From Acinetobacter zhairuonensis (GTDB taxonomy: Bacteria > Pseudomonadota > Gammaproteobacteria > Pseudomonadales > Moraxellaceae): DNA of 64,000 nucleotides. Under the pieces are notes generated by a model. That model saw only the letters and a list, made by a program, of their open reading frames with translations, was not told the DNA's origin and did not search any database. This document shows, in pieces, positions 44,195 to 54,095 of the stretch (position 1 is its first letter; each line of letters begins with the position of its first letter). Location: assembly GCF_022601715.1 (NCBI RefSeq), contig NZ_JAKVIM010000005.1:124001-188000 (forward strand). Reading direction: 5' to 3'. A program made the translations under genes and the position numbers.

Positions 44195-46054
44195 TTAATA
44201 ACGGAAAGTTACCCCAGCAGAGGCAAGACGTCCGCCATTCACATAATAATATCCGCTGCTATAAGATGTGGTTTTGTATTCAACATCACCAATATTTTGA
44301 ATATTCGTAAATAGCTTAACGTTAGGATTTACATTCCAAAATGCATTTACATCAACAGTAGCATACCCAGAAATTGTGCTATTTTTAGGTTTAGATTTAG
44401 CTGAAAGTGATGCACTGATGCCATACACTTCATTTTGTAGTCCTGACGTCAAAGTCAGACTTTGGCGTGAACGACGAGGCAGATCTTTATCAGTTTCCTT
44501 GTCTTTTGGCTGTACATAAGCATATGAAAGATTTGTAAATAACTCATCTTTTGCCCAATCAAGGTTGAACTCGCCACCTGTAAAAGTTGCTTCCTTTACA
44601 TTGAAATTTTTACCATTCTGCCAAGTAATTAAGTTATCAACCTCATTACGGTATGCAGATAATCCCATTGTTAAGTAATTTGTCAGTTGTTGGTCGAGAC
44701 CAATTTCATATGAAACACTTTCTTCTGGTTTTAATTCAGGGTTTCCACCCCAGCTTAATGCATATAAGTCATTATTTGTTGGGGCACGGAAAGCAGTACC
44801 AATATTGGTGTAAATACTAGTTGCTGGTAAAATCTGATAACGTGCGGCAGCTTGCCCTACTGTATGAGTACCAAATGTCTCATGATCTTCTACACGTACA
44901 CCTAATTGGGTGTGTAGTTTTTCAGATTGATATTGGTGTTGAACAAAATAACCTGTGCTATCAACTTCTTTGTCATAGTCCACGCCATAATAACCACTAC
45001 CTGAAAGAACGTCAGATGCGACATTTTTCGTTGCGACCCCAGCTAAGAGATTCTGAGTAGGGCTAAATTGCCATTTACTGTAAAGTTCAGCTTCTTTTGT
45101 TGTATTGTAGATTGCATCATGAGAATCATTTTGCTCAAGATCATCTTTGAATTGAGATAAGCGAGCATGAAGTGCAAAGTTATCGTTTAGGTTTACACGG
45201 CCTTTCACATTAATGATTTCATTTTTAAAATCTTGAGAGACATTTTTTAAACCTATTAGATTCCAATTCGCATCATTTACACTTTCAACGTAAGTTGATG
45301 TACCTTGGTTCTCTGAATAATCAACAGATGCAGCATATTGTTGTTTTTCTACACCGAATTTTGCACTAAAGCCTTTCTGATCATAGGCACCTGCATTGAC
45401 TTGGGCATCTTTGAAGTCAGTAACTTGTGTACCATCAGATTCTAATCGTTGTCCACGAATTTGTGCATAAATACCATTCTCAGCCAAATCAGCACCAATG
45501 ACAGACTTATAGGTATTGTGCTCACCCACTTCACCAGTGACGAAAGCCCCTGTTTTTTCAGGTGTTTTAGAGACTAACTGGACTACGCCACCAATTGCAT
45601 CTGTTCCGTATAATACAGAAGCAGGACCTTTGAGCACTTCAATTTGTTTGATATCGGTGGTATCAATAAATGCCAGAGATGCAGACCCTGCAGAGCCTGT
45701 ATTTAGGCGAACACCATCACGTAATACAAGAGTATGGGTTGAATTTGTTCCACGCGTAAAGATAGATGCAGTTTGACCGTAACCGCCATATTGCATCATA
45801 TCGATAGAAGCATCGCTCATGAGCAAATGAGGTAATTCAGCAATCGGAGACTGCTCTAAAATGTGTGGCTCGATAATTGAAATACGCGCAGGTACATCTT
45901 TAATTTTTTCTTCAGAACGCGTAGCCGTAACCACTAATGTATCTAAAGACGCATTCACAACATTGGTACTGTCTTGTGCAAATACAGACGTAGAGAAACC
46001 CATCGCAAGCGCGATTGCGCCCACTAAAGCAGTAGGCTGAAATAAATTTGACAT
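44195..46054 (-). CDS. btuB: BtuB-type TonB-dependent vitamin B12 receptor
   Basis: 619 residues from the ATG at 46054, which has GGAG 5-9 bases before it and starts a normal signal peptide (cleaved near VFAQ). The ATG at 46069 gives a five-residue extension and lies in a hairpin. TonB-box-like region (LDTLVVTATRSEEK), plug (GTNSTHTLVLRDGVRLN, VLKGPASVLYGTDAIGGVVQLVS) and barrel ending in GVTFRY. The overall size and plug sequence match BtuB. The cobalamin riboswitch directly upstream makes B12 the very likely substrate. Confidence 0.92.
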   Translation of the reverse strand: MSNLFQPTALVGAIALAMGFSTSVFAQDSTNVVNASLDTLVVTATRSEEKIKDVPARISIIEPHILEQSPIAELPHLLMSDASIDMMQYGGYGQTASIFTRGTNSTHTLVLRDGVRLNTGSAGSASLAFIDTTDIKQIEVLKGPASVLYGTDAIGGVVQLVSKTPEKTGAFVTGEVGEHNTYKSVIGADLAENGIYAQIRGQRLESDGTQVTDFKDAQVNAGAYDQKGFSAKFGVEKQQYAASVDYSENQGTSTYVESVNDANWNLIGLKNVSQDFKNEIINVKGRVNLNDNFALHARLSQFKDDLEQNDSHDAIYNTTKEAELYSKWQFSPTQNLLAGVATKNVASDVLSGSGYYGVDYDKEVDSTGYFVQHQYQSEKLHTQLGVRVEDHETFGTHTVGQAAARYQILPATSIYTNIGTAFRAPTNNDLYALSWGGNPELKPEESVSYEIGLDQQLTNYLTMGLSAYRNEVDNLITWQNGKNFNVKEATFTGGEFNLDWAKDELFTNLSYAYVQPKDKETDKDLPRRSRQSLTLTSGLQNEVYGISASLSAKSKPKNSTISGYATVDVNAFWNVNPNVKLFTNIQNIGDVEYKTTSYSSGYYYVNGGRLASAGVTFRY

Positions 46055-46067
46055 GTTTGCTCCATAC

Positions 46068-46084
46068 ATTCACCCCCCGTGAAT
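46068..46084 (-). promoter_or_regulatory. Short hairpin over the btuB leader start region
   Basis: ATTCAC and GTGAAT enclose a five-base G-run on the btuB transcript, overlapping the first ATG. It may be part of the riboswitch output (hiding or exposing the ribosome site), which is inference. Confidence 0.4.
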
Positions 46085-46099
46085 GATTGAGTTAAACGG

Positions 46100-46285
46100 C
46101 ACAATAAGCAGGTCTCCGGACTCAAATATAAATATTGCGAACAATATTGGTATACCCATCTTCCCACACGAGTGCAGTGATGTAAGTGCAAACTTATAAA
46201 GGTATACGTTTCGTTTTACCGTTGCGGGGGCAGTGTTGGATTCTCACCAACTTCCCTAAAGCATATCGCTATGACTTATTGCATT
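46100..46285 (-). promoter_or_regulatory. Cobalamin riboswitch
   Basis: Read on the - strand, the region contains GGTGAGAATCC, then CACTGCCCCCGCAACGGTAA (the conserved B12-box core, 46218-46237), several variable helices, and GAGTCCGGAGACCTGCT (46108-46124), in canonical order. It lies between the btuB start and the trpF promoter region. Cobalamin binding is expected to repress btuB and the downstream adenosyltransferase gene. Ends are approximate. Confidence 0.95.
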
Positions 46286-46373
46286 TGCGCGCAGTATAAG
46301 GTTTGTATGCGAATTAAACAATCGATGTATAGAATATTCGGGATGAACTTTACTCAAGAGAAAAAAATTGCAT

Positions 46374-46379
46374 TACAAT
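46374..46379 (+). promoter_or_regulatory. Possible -10 element of the trpF promoter
   Basis: TACAAT within TTACAATG, preceded by an A-run and GC. The same arrangement occurs before trpA (54024-54029). No clear -35 was found. Confidence 0.3.
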
Positions 46380-46438
46380 GATTCGCCCTCATATTCATGG
46401 ACAGGCCATGAATTAGGCTACGTTAGAGCTGAAATTAT

Positions 46439-47080
46439 ATGAGAACCCGTGCCAAAATTTGTGGAATTACCCGTGTTGAAGATGTTCAGTCTGTAGTACA
46501 GTCAGGGGCAGATGCAATTGGATTGGTTTTTTATCCTCCAAGTCCACGGCATGTCAGTATTGAGCAAGCCCAAGTTTTGGTAAAACACATTCCTGCTTAT
46601 GTACAGGTAGTCGGCTTATTTGTGAATGCGACCGCTGATGATATTACAGAGGTATTAAAGCATGTGCCTTTAGATATGCTGCAATTTCATGGGGATGAAA
46701 CGCCTGAACAATGTCAGGCAATTGCTCAGCACACGGCACGCCGCTGGTATAAAGCCATTCAGGTTAAACCTGATTTGGATGTGATTGCCTGCATCAAAAA
46801 ATATCAAGACGCAGGTGCAAGCGCAGTATTATTGGATGCTTGGCATCCTGAACTAAAAGGTGGAACGGGGCACAGCTTTGACTGGACCCAGTTTCCACAA
46901 CTCGATATTCCTTTAATTTTGGCAGGTGGTCTAAAGCCTGACAATATTGAAGAAGCAATACAAACAGCACAGCCTTTTGCTGTAGATGTTAGTGGCGGTG
47001 TAGAGTCCGCAAAAGGTATTAAAGACCAACAACTCATACAACGATTTATGCAAGGAGTCCAACGTGGATCAGCAAAATAA
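46439..47080 (+). CDS. trpF: Phosphoribosylanthranilate isomerase
   Basis: 213 residues, a (beta/alpha)8 barrel covering the whole protein. N-terminal [12 protein letters not shown] with the catalytic Cys, [25 protein letters not shown] and the phosphate-binding end [10 protein letters not shown] / [15 protein letters not shown]. It catalyses the third step of tryptophan synthesis from anthranilate. It overlaps trpB by 17 bases, which indicates translational coupling. Confidence 0.97.
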   Translation: MRTRAKICGITRVEDVQSVVQSGADAIGLVFYPPSPRHVSIEQAQVLVKHIPAYVQVVGLFVNATADDITEVLKHVPLDMLQFHGDETPEQCQAIAQHTARRWYKAIQVKPDLDVIACIKKYQDAGASAVLLDAWHPELKGGTGHSFDWTQFPQLDIPLILAGGLKPDNIEEAIQTAQPFAVDVSGGVESAKGIKDQQLIQRFMQGVQRGSAK

Positions 47081-48293
47081 TGTGATTGACTATACCCAAT
47101 ACCCTGATGCAAAGGGGCATTTCGGTATCCATGGCGGACGTTTTGTGTCAGAAACTCTAATGGCAGCATTAGAAGATTTAGAAAAGCTCTATTTCCGTAT
47201 GAAAAACGATGAGCAATTTCTGGCAGAATTCGACCGTGATCTCGCCTACTATGTGGGTCGTCCTAGTCCTTTATATTATGCTGAGCGATGGTCGAAAGAG
47301 TTGGGTGGTGCGCAAATTTATTTAAAACGTGAAGACCTGAATCATACCGGCTCGCATAAAGTAAATAACACCATTGGTCAGGCATTACTGGCTAAGCTTT
47401 CAGGTAAAAAGCGGATTATTGCCGAAACAGGTGCAGGTCAGCATGGCGTAGCAACTGCGACGATTGCGGCACGTTTAGGACTTGAGTGCGTGGTATTCAT
47501 GGGTGCTGAAGACGTGAAACGTCAAGCCATGAACGTGTACCGTATGCGTTTATTGGGTGCAACCGTTGTACCTGTAGAAAGCGGTTCAAAAACCCTGAAA
47601 GATGCCATGAACGAAGCGATGCGTGACTGGGTGACTAACGTTGACTCAACTTACTATGTAATTGGTACAGTGGCGGGACCACATCCATATCCGCAATTGG
47701 TTCGTGATTTCCAATCGATCATTGGTCGTGAAGCGCGCCGTCAAATTCAAGAGCAAGCAGGGCGTTTGCCTGATGCACTAGTGGCATGTGTCGGTGGAGG
47801 TTCAAATGCGATGGGCTTGTTCTATCCATTCTTGAATGATGCTGAAGTGAAAATGTACGGTGTAGAAGCCGCTGGTTATGGCATTGAAACGGGCAAGCAC
47901 TCTGCACCTTTAAATGCGGGGCATGTCGGTGTCTTACATGGTAACCGTACTTATTTGATGTCGGATGAACAAGGTCAGATTATTGAAACCCATTCAATTT
48001 CTGCAGGTCTGGATTATCCAGGCGTAGGTCCTGAGCATAGCTTCCTGAAAGATATGCACCGTGTGAATTATGTGCCAATCAATGACCAAGAGGCATTACA
48101 AGGTTTCCGTGATTTAACCAAAATTGAAGGGATTATTCCTGCACTTGAAAGCGCACATGCAATGGCGTATGTCACCAAGTTGGCTCCGACCATGGATAAA
48201 GATCAAATTATTATTGCGACGGTTTCAGGTCGTGGTGATAAGGACTTGATGACAGTTGCACGTATTGATGGTGTGGAAATGGTCGAGATGTAA
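47064..48293 (+). CDS. trpB: Tryptophan synthase beta chain
   Basis: 409 residues with a GTG start at 47064; AAGGAG lies 7 bases before it, inside trpF. PLP-lysine in [10 protein letters not shown] (Lys near 99), phosphate loop [18 protein letters not shown], and [13 protein letters not shown] near the end of the active site. It condenses indole with serine. Its alpha partner, trpA, lies about 5.8 kb downstream behind five unrelated genes. A strong terminator follows. Confidence 0.97.
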   Translation: MDQQNNVIDYTQYPDAKGHFGIHGGRFVSETLMAALEDLEKLYFRMKNDEQFLAEFDRDLAYYVGRPSPLYYAERWSKELGGAQIYLKREDLNHTGSHKVNNTIGQALLAKLSGKKRIIAETGAGQHGVATATIAARLGLECVVFMGAEDVKRQAMNVYRMRLLGATVVPVESGSKTLKDAMNEAMRDWVTNVDSTYYVIGTVAGPHPYPQLVRDFQSIIGREARRQIQEQAGRLPDALVACVGGGSNAMGLFYPFLNDAEVKMYGVEAAGYGIETGKHSAPLNAGHVGVLHGNRTYLMSDEQGQIIETHSISAGLDYPGVGPEHSFLKDMHRVNYVPINDQEALQGFRDLTKIEGIIPALESAHAMAYVTKLAPTMDKDQIIIATVSGRGDKDLMTVARIDGVEMVEM

Positions 48294-48305
48294 GCTCAAT
48301 CATTT

Positions 48306-48336
48306 AAAAAAGCACGGGCTAGACTCGTGCTTTTTT
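48306..48336 (+). terminator. Terminator after trpB
   Basis: AAAAAAGCACG (48306-48316) and CGTGCTTTTTT (48326-48336) form an 11-bp stem with a 9-base loop and T-run, showing that trpFB transcription ends here. Confidence 0.9.
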
Positions 48337-48538
48337 ATGTCTGAAATCTGAGTTTATTGATCATTGGGTAAAATTAAATAGCATGAGAGCTATAAAAGTA
48401 CTTCTTTGTCTTATACTTTGACCTCAGTTCAACATCATAATTAATTCAATCTTATTCCATTAATACAAAATCCATCTCATATAAAAAGTGAAGTTTTGAG
48501 CTGGGAAAAATTAGAGTCTTTTATTTAGGAGTTATGCC

Positions 48539-49054
48539 GTGTCCCATTTATTTCTGGTCATGCTGGGTGGTCGTCATTCACGTGCCAATACTGAAGTGCA
48601 TGATGTTATGGCGGTATTCGGTGATCGCTTAGAAGATACATTTCCACAATTAAGACAAGCATGGTTTGGCGAACAAAAGGGATTACATATTGATGCTTGG
48701 ATGAAAATCAATAGCATCGAATCGGAAGGGCAGTATTATCAAGTGCATGTTAATTCGACTGCTCCACAAGCTGATGCTCTCAAGTTATTTTTGATTAATT
48801 TAGGGGGCTATGATGTCCGAGAATTTGGCGAGTTGCACCGTTATCTATTGGTGGTCGCTGGTGATGCAACACAAGCCAAACAACGTGGTAAACAGTATTT
48901 TAATCAAGGCTGGCAAAAACCGCATACCGACTGTGTGCTCGAAGTGGATGATTGTATTGCGTTGGAGAAAGTTGAAAATCGCTATATTCATTTGACATTG
49001 ACCATGCATCAAGAGAATGAGTGGCAAAACACTTATTTGCGATTAAATGATTAA
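48539..49054 (+). CDS. DUF1543 family protein
   Basis: 171 residues with a GTG start preceded by AGGAG (48526-48530). N-terminal HLFLVMLGGRHSRANTEVHDV and FGEQKGLHIDAWM are the DUF1543 signature, and the second half repeats a related fold (LFLINLGGYDVREFGELHRY). It is soluble with no signal peptide. The molecular function of the family is not known. It stands as a separate unit after the trpB terminator. Confidence 0.82.
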   Translation: MSHLFLVMLGGRHSRANTEVHDVMAVFGDRLEDTFPQLRQAWFGEQKGLHIDAWMKINSIESEGQYYQVHVNSTAPQADALKLFLINLGGYDVREFGELHRYLLVVAGDATQAKQRGKQYFNQGWQKPHTDCVLEVDDCIALEKVENRYIHLTLTMHQENEWQNTYLRLND

Positions 49055-49222
49055 TATTTAACATTTTGGGTTGGCTATGCGATGCTGCTAAATTTTTATG
49101 CTAACATGGCGTGCATAAGAAATGATCGACAGGTGCTGCCTAGGAAATAGAGGGAAATTCTAGGTTTTACGTACTTTGTTGATCACAACAGATCTAGCGA
49201 AATCTGAAATGGAATTGAATAA

Positions 49223-50215
49223 ATGGATTTAATTCAGTCGAATGGTCAGCCACAATATGGTCGGTTTGATACATTGCCTCAAAATATTGACGTTCAAAAA
49301 TACCAATATAAAACCCCTTATGGTGTAGTGTTGGATGGTTGGCGTAAGCGATTAAAGTATAAAAAATTTAAATTCTGTTCCATTCAGCATGAGCATTACA
49401 CCATTGGCGTTGCAATTGCTGATATTGCATGGGCAGGGCATGGTTTTGTCTATTTGTATAATCATCTGACGCAGGAAGTGCAGGAATGGAATGCTATTAA
49501 TTTTCTGGCACGCAATACCTTGCTGGATGAACAGCCTTTATATAACCAAAGTTTTTTTCATAAATCGCCTTTTCAAATTGAAATGCAGCATGCCAATGGG
49601 GTGCGCTATATCCGTGTCACCAAATACGGAGAAATTAAACTCAATGCCCGTATTTTTTGTGCGGGAACACAGCCGCTCAGCATGTGTAGCCCTACAGGTA
49701 TTAATGGCTGGACCTATACTCAAAAACTGACCACCCTTGGTTGTGAAGGCTATTTTGTGAATAAGCAGGGCGAAGTGGTGCAATTTCACGAGAAAACCTT
49801 TGCGTCTTTAGATGATACTTGTGGCTTTCTTCGTCCTGAAACAGCGTGGTTCTGGTTGTCCTGTAATTTTTGGGATGCGCATAATCAGCGCATCGGGTTG
49901 AATTTAGCTTCTGGTGTCAATGAAAGCTTTGGCAATGAAAACTGCTTGTGGGTAAATGGTCAGCTTTTTCCATTGAGTGATATTTTATTTGAACATCTGG
50001 AAGATGAGTATTGGAGCATTCGTTCTTTAGATCAACGTTTGAATTTAACCGTCACTACCTGTTGGCGCCGTTATGAAAATCTGAATTTAAGATTAGTTGG
50101 CAGCCAGTTCAGCCAGTGGCAGGCACGTATCAGTGGCACCATTCAGTTGGATGATCAAGAAATTGTGCTGCTTGATGAGTATGGATTGTTAGAGCAGCAC
50201 TATGCTAAATGGTAA
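49223..50215 (+). CDS. DUF2804 family protein
   Basis: 330 residues, no signal peptide or membrane helix. The DUF2804 features seen are KTPYGVVLDGWRKRLKYKKFKFCSI-type N-terminus (spaced basic and aromatic residues), TQKLTTLGCEGYF, WFWLSCNFWDAHNQRIGLNLASGVNE and ENCLWVNGQ. The family is probably a beta-rich fold distantly related to lipid- or hydroxysteroid-binding proteins. Function is unassigned. It is convergent with the next gene. Confidence 0.82.
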   Translation: MDLIQSNGQPQYGRFDTLPQNIDVQKYQYKTPYGVVLDGWRKRLKYKKFKFCSIQHEHYTIGVAIADIAWAGHGFVYLYNHLTQEVQEWNAINFLARNTLLDEQPLYNQSFFHKSPFQIEMQHANGVRYIRVTKYGEIKLNARIFCAGTQPLSMCSPTGINGWTYTQKLTTLGCEGYFVNKQGEVVQFHEKTFASLDDTCGFLRPETAWFWLSCNFWDAHNQRIGLNLASGVNESFGNENCLWVNGQLFPLSDILFEHLEDEYWSIRSLDQRLNLTVTTCWRRYENLNLRLVGSQFSQWQARISGTIQLDDQEIVLLDEYGLLEQHYAKW

Positions 50216-50281
50216 ATAGATATCCCTGCATGATGTCTAGGTTATGTTCCCAATTTAGACATCATGCAAAGTATTGTACTT

Positions 50282-51244
50282 TTATTTTTGACGTTGAGCT
50301 GCCTGCCAAAAAGCTTCTCCTGCTTGAATCGGATCATTGGTCTCGGCAAGCGTATTTACCCAAACATCATATTGATGAATAATCGGTTGCTGCGTCGGGT
50401 GAAAGTCTTTTTTAAACCAATCCATATACTGTTTTCGGATGCTGGTTAAGGTGCCTTTTCGACCAAAGAACCACGGTAAACCTTTAAAAATCATCTTTAT
50501 GCGTTGCCAGCGACTAAATCCATCATGAATTAACATCACATTGGCGCGATACAGGGTAAAGCCAATCATCATGAGTGTGGTCAGGATGAGTGCCCAGCGT
50601 CGCATGAGTTCTGAAACTTCACCAACTTGCTGCATTACATCGTAGGCGACATCTCGGTGCTCCATTTCCTCAATGGCATGCCAAGCCAAAAGTGCGCGCA
50701 CATAGGGGTGAGCATGTTCTAGGGTTTCTTTCTTGCCATAAAAGGTTTCTGCCATGAGCGCCGTCAAATGCTCTGCTGCTGCAGTCATGGCAATATTATA
50801 TTGCGGTGAACGCTCTTCAAGTTCAAATTTAAATACACGGTTAATACGCTGAATAAACTGATCTACAGGCATGCCTTGTCTACGCATGACTTGGTTCATT
50901 TTTTCATGTGCAATACCATGTTGTGCTTCTTGGCGAATGAAGGCTGCAACACGTTGTTCTAATTCAGGATCCGTGATTTTATCTCGGAATAAACGTACCG
51001 ATTGAATAAAGTAACGCTCACCATCAGGAAAAGTCAGGCTGAGCGCGTCAAAGACTCGGGTTAAAAACGGATCATTGTTCATCCAGAAGCGCGGCACCTG
51101 ATCCAATTTAAAATCGAACTCGGTACGAACTACGGGTTGAACCTGATTTCGGACGATCGTATTCATCTTGATTTGACTAATAGAACCTTTAATAAGTGCA
51201 AGTATGTCGGTGTTTGTCGGATAAGTTTTGACAGTACTTGCCAT
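50282..51244 (-). CDS. Metal-dependent hydrolase family protein (PF10118 type)
   Basis: 320 residues. All-helical, with metal-ligand-like motifs FIRQEAQHGIAHEKMNQ, EHLTALMAE and HAIEEMEHRDVAYDVMQQ, a pattern shared with di-iron ferritin-like proteins and with the PF10118 family. One hydrophobic helix near 215-235. The substrate is unknown. It is divergent from an AraC-family regulator, with only 58 bases between the starts, so it is probably that regulator's target. Confidence 0.82.
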   Translation of the reverse strand: MASTVKTYPTNTDILALIKGSISQIKMNTIVRNQVQPVVRTEFDFKLDQVPRFWMNNDPFLTRVFDALSLTFPDGERYFIQSVRLFRDKITDPELEQRVAAFIRQEAQHGIAHEKMNQVMRRQGMPVDQFIQRINRVFKFELEERSPQYNIAMTAAAEHLTALMAETFYGKKETLEHAHPYVRALLAWHAIEEMEHRDVAYDVMQQVGEVSELMRRWALILTTLMMIGFTLYRANVMLIHDGFSRWQRIKMIFKGLPWFFGRKGTLTSIRKQYMDWFKKDFHPTQQPIIHQYDVWVNTLAETNDPIQAGEAFWQAAQRQK

Positions 51245-51302
51245 TTTTTATACATTTTACGCCATATCGAAAATAAAAAATGTCAAACAGACAGGTTGAG
51301 CC

Positions 51303-52337
51303 ATGTATACCCTACAAATCCCCAATGGCTTTTTTCACTTATGGCATAGCTATCTTAAATCACGTGATATAGATGGTTTTGCATTCCCATTCTCAGCTTT
51401 GCAAAAACAACAGCTTAGTTATATTTTAGCACAACCGATTGATGCTCAATCATCCTACGCTTTATTTATAGATTTAATACAGCAAACCGAACAACAACTC
51501 AACTGCCCACATCTTATTTTCGATATGGTGCAGCATGTTCAGCCTGAACATTTTGGAATTTTGGGGTATATCGCATCGAAAAGTAGCAGTGTTGCTGAAG
51601 CCTTAGATTTTGTTCTGCGGTTTAACCGTCTAGTGATTGATGGGCGAGAAAGTGTACCGATGTATCTGTCGCAAAATGATCAAGGGATTTATCTGCATTG
51701 GGGGTTTTCTCATAATGGACATGTTTTGATTAATGAGATGACTGTGGCCGCCATGGTTCAGTTGGCTCGGAAAATTTTTTCATTCGAGCAGTTTTCATTA
51801 AAGAGTTTGTATTTTGCTCATGCACCGCGATGTGCGGTGTATCATTATCAGCGCTTTTATGGCTGTCAGGTTTATTTCCATCAACCGCATTATGCTTTAG
51901 AACTGAACCGCGAAAGTCTATTGTTGAAGTCACGGCAACCCGATCCTTCTCTTAATCATCTGTTGTTGAAACATGCCGAAGAAGAGATTGCAGCCAAGTC
52001 GGAACATGTCACCTTAATGACGTACTTGCATATGTTGGTAGCAGAGTATCTGGTGTTTCATCAAGAGGTGCCCAAGCTGGAGTGGGTGGCACAGGAATTA
52101 CATGTATCGGTAAGAACCTTACAGCGTCAATTGAGTGAATTTGATAGCTCATTTAAAAAAGTGATTGAGCTAGAAAGAATCAAGCGCTGTAATATTTTAC
52201 TCCAACAGAAAATTAGTCTCAGCGAGATTGCCTTGGCATTGGGATATTCGGATCAATCTGCTTTGGCTCGTGCCTATAAAGCTGCGACGGGGCAGACCTT
52301 ACTGGCACGTCGACAGCAATTTAAACTTAAAGAATAG
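51303..52337 (+). CDS. AraC-family transcriptional regulator
   Basis: 344 residues. The N-terminal Arabinose_bd-type region (PF12625) runs to about residue 190. The C-terminal double helix-turn-helix of the AraC family includes LEWVAQELHVSVRTLQRQLSE and ISLSEIALALGYSDQSALARAYKAATGQTL. The domain order matches regulators of hydrocarbon or lipid metabolism in this group. It probably controls the divergent PF10118 hydrolase gene. The ATG at 51303 lies directly after GAGCC. Confidence 0.9.
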   Translation: MYTLQIPNGFFHLWHSYLKSRDIDGFAFPFSALQKQQLSYILAQPIDAQSSYALFIDLIQQTEQQLNCPHLIFDMVQHVQPEHFGILGYIASKSSSVAEALDFVLRFNRLVIDGRESVPMYLSQNDQGIYLHWGFSHNGHVLINEMTVAAMVQLARKIFSFEQFSLKSLYFAHAPRCAVYHYQRFYGCQVYFHQPHYALELNRESLLLKSRQPDPSLNHLLLKHAEEEIAAKSEHVTLMTYLHMLVAEYLVFHQEVPKLEWVAQELHVSVRTLQRQLSEFDSSFKKVIELERIKRCNILLQQKISLSEIALALGYSDQSALARAYKAATGQTLLARRQQFKLKE

Positions 52338-52352
52338 CGTTGGAATCCAAAA

Positions 52353-52382
52353 TAAAAAAAAGCGGCTAATGAAGCCGCTATA
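52353..52382 (-). terminator. Terminator after the NhaC-like antiporter gene
   Basis: AGCGGCT (52362-52368) and AGCCGCT (52374-52380) form the stem. On the - strand it is followed by a long T-run. It lies in the convergent gap with the AraC-family gene. Confidence 0.85.
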
Positions 52383-52396
52383 AAAAGTGCGTGATT

Positions 52397-53734
52397 TTAA
52401 GATGGCTTGTGATTCAATCGTGGATAACGTAATGCGATAGCCAAAATGGCAAAAATCGCCAAGACCCAACAATAGTAAATATGACCAATCAATTCGACAG
52501 GGGAGAGTTTGGCAATAGAACATGCCAATAACAGTTGAGCGCCATAAGGGATGAGCCCTTGCACGACACAAGAGAAGATATCCATGAGTGCGGCAACACG
52601 TTTCGGATCTAAACCGTATTCTTGTGCCACTTCACGTGCCATATCGCCAGATAAAATAATCGCAACGGTATTATTGGCAACAAACAGGTTGGAGAATACC
52701 ACCAAGAAGCTCACCCCAATTTCGCCTGCGCGCTGTTGTCCGACTTTTAACAGACGGGTCAGGCTATAAATCCGCTGAATCAGCCACTCTAAGCCGCCTT
52801 CGCGTTGCATGATGGCTGATAAGCCACCGAGCAGCATGGAGAGTAATGCCACCTCAAACATGCCGACAAAACCATCATAAATAGAGGTATTCAGCTTGAG
52901 TAAAGTGAAGTCTGCATGCTGAAGGAGTCCAATCACGCCAGAAATCAGAATGCCTATGCTTAAAACGGCAAGTACATGCAGACGACTAAATGCCAAGCAA
53001 AATACCGTCACATAAGGCAGAATCAGCCACAAGTCATAGTCATGATATTGAATGGCTTGTGAGTCCTGACTCATCAAAATATAGACAATAATGGTAATGA
53101 TCGATGCAGGTCCTGCAATCCAGATATTGACCCGAAATTTATCTCTTAACTGGACTTTCTGACTGCTGGTTGCGGCAATGGTGGTGTCCGAAATCATGGA
53201 GAGATTATCACCAAACATGGCACCACTAACCACTGCGCCAATTGCCATGACGGTTTCAATATCGGTTACTTGAGCAAAGCCAAATGCAATTGGTGCACAG
53301 GCTGCAATTGTACCCATTGAAGTTCCCATGGCAGTTGCAATAAAGGCAGAAATGACAAACAGCATTGGTAAGACAAAGGCTGGAGGAATCAGTGATAGCC
53401 CGAGTTGAACTGTCGCATCTACACTGCCAATAGCACTGCTGGTACTGGCAAATGCCCCTGCCAACATAAACACCATAAACATTAAGATGAGATTGGGATG
53501 GCTTGCACCTTTCAGAAAAGTCTCAATTGCTTGGTTGAGGTGACCTTTAAAGATCAGTACAGCAAGGATGACCGCAGGCAGGGCAGCCACAGGTGCCTTA
53601 ATTTGATAAAAGGCAAACTCGGTGCCAATCAGGGAGTGATAAATTCCGCTACCCAGAAAGATAGCCAAAAAAACAATAAGGGGGAGTAGCGCAAGCGCTC
53701 GGGCTTGCACTTTGCCCTGTGGGTCGGAGGTCAT
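52397..53734 (-). CDS. NhaC-type Na+/H+ antiporter family protein
   Basis: 445 residues with about 11-12 transmembrane helices. Features of the NhaC/YuiF group: MGTSMGTIAACAPIAFGFA, GAMFGDNLSMISDTTIAATSSQ (the SD-T motif of the ion site), and VFSNLFVANNTVAIILSGDMA in the second repeat. The DNLS...SDTT and NNTVA segments look like the two inverted repeats of the fold. It is likely a cation/proton or small organic acid exchanger at the inner membrane. It stands alone, opposed to trpA. Confidence 0.88.
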   Translation of the reverse strand: MTSDPQGKVQARALALLPLIVFLAIFLGSGIYHSLIGTEFAFYQIKAPVAALPAVILAVLIFKGHLNQAIETFLKGASHPNLILMFMVFMLAGAFASTSSAIGSVDATVQLGLSLIPPAFVLPMLFVISAFIATAMGTSMGTIAACAPIAFGFAQVTDIETVMAIGAVVSGAMFGDNLSMISDTTIAATSSQKVQLRDKFRVNIWIAGPASIITIIVYILMSQDSQAIQYHDYDLWLILPYVTVFCLAFSRLHVLAVLSIGILISGVIGLLQHADFTLLKLNTSIYDGFVGMFEVALLSMLLGGLSAIMQREGGLEWLIQRIYSLTRLLKVGQQRAGEIGVSFLVVFSNLFVANNTVAIILSGDMAREVAQEYGLDPKRVAALMDIFSCVVQGLIPYGAQLLLACSIAKLSPVELIGHIYYCWVLAIFAILAIALRYPRLNHKPS

Positions 53735-54095
53735 AAAGTTAAGAAAACAGCGAATAAGTGGGCATAGTATAATGTAGCTTTTGCAATTTCTTAAAATTTA
53801 AAATGTAAAACCCGATCGAAGCAACACACCCGTTAAGCAGGGCGGTACTGGATTTTTTTGCATGAAACGTGTCTGCATAAAAGCCAAAATTAGGCATCTT
53901 TGATCATTGAGAAAACTCGTCAAATATTAGTAAATGTAGCTTTCGGGTTGTTCTGAATCATGTGATGTCGTATGAAATTCAAAGGAAGTGCATGAACTCT
54001 ATTCAATGTGTAAAAAATAGCGTTACAATGCGTTGTCTTGTATTTCTACAAAACCAACTCCTCAGTTTTAAATAATTCAAGGAATGTACAACCCT
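53735..54095. other. Intergenic region upstream of trpA
   Basis: About 360 bases between the divergent antiporter gene and trpA. It contains a possible -10 element (54024-54029) and the trpA ribosome site (AAGGA). No attenuator with tandem Trp codons was found. Confidence 0.5.
54024..54029 (+). promoter_or_regulatory. Possible -10 element of the trpA promoter
   Basis: TACAAT, preceded by an A-run and GC and resembling the element before trpF. A TTCAAT 16 bases upstream (54002-54007) could act as the -35. Confidence 0.35.

Noticed and set aside
53735..54095. A tryptophan attenuator before trpA
   Set aside because: No leader frame with adjacent Trp codons and no terminator/antiterminator pair could be found.
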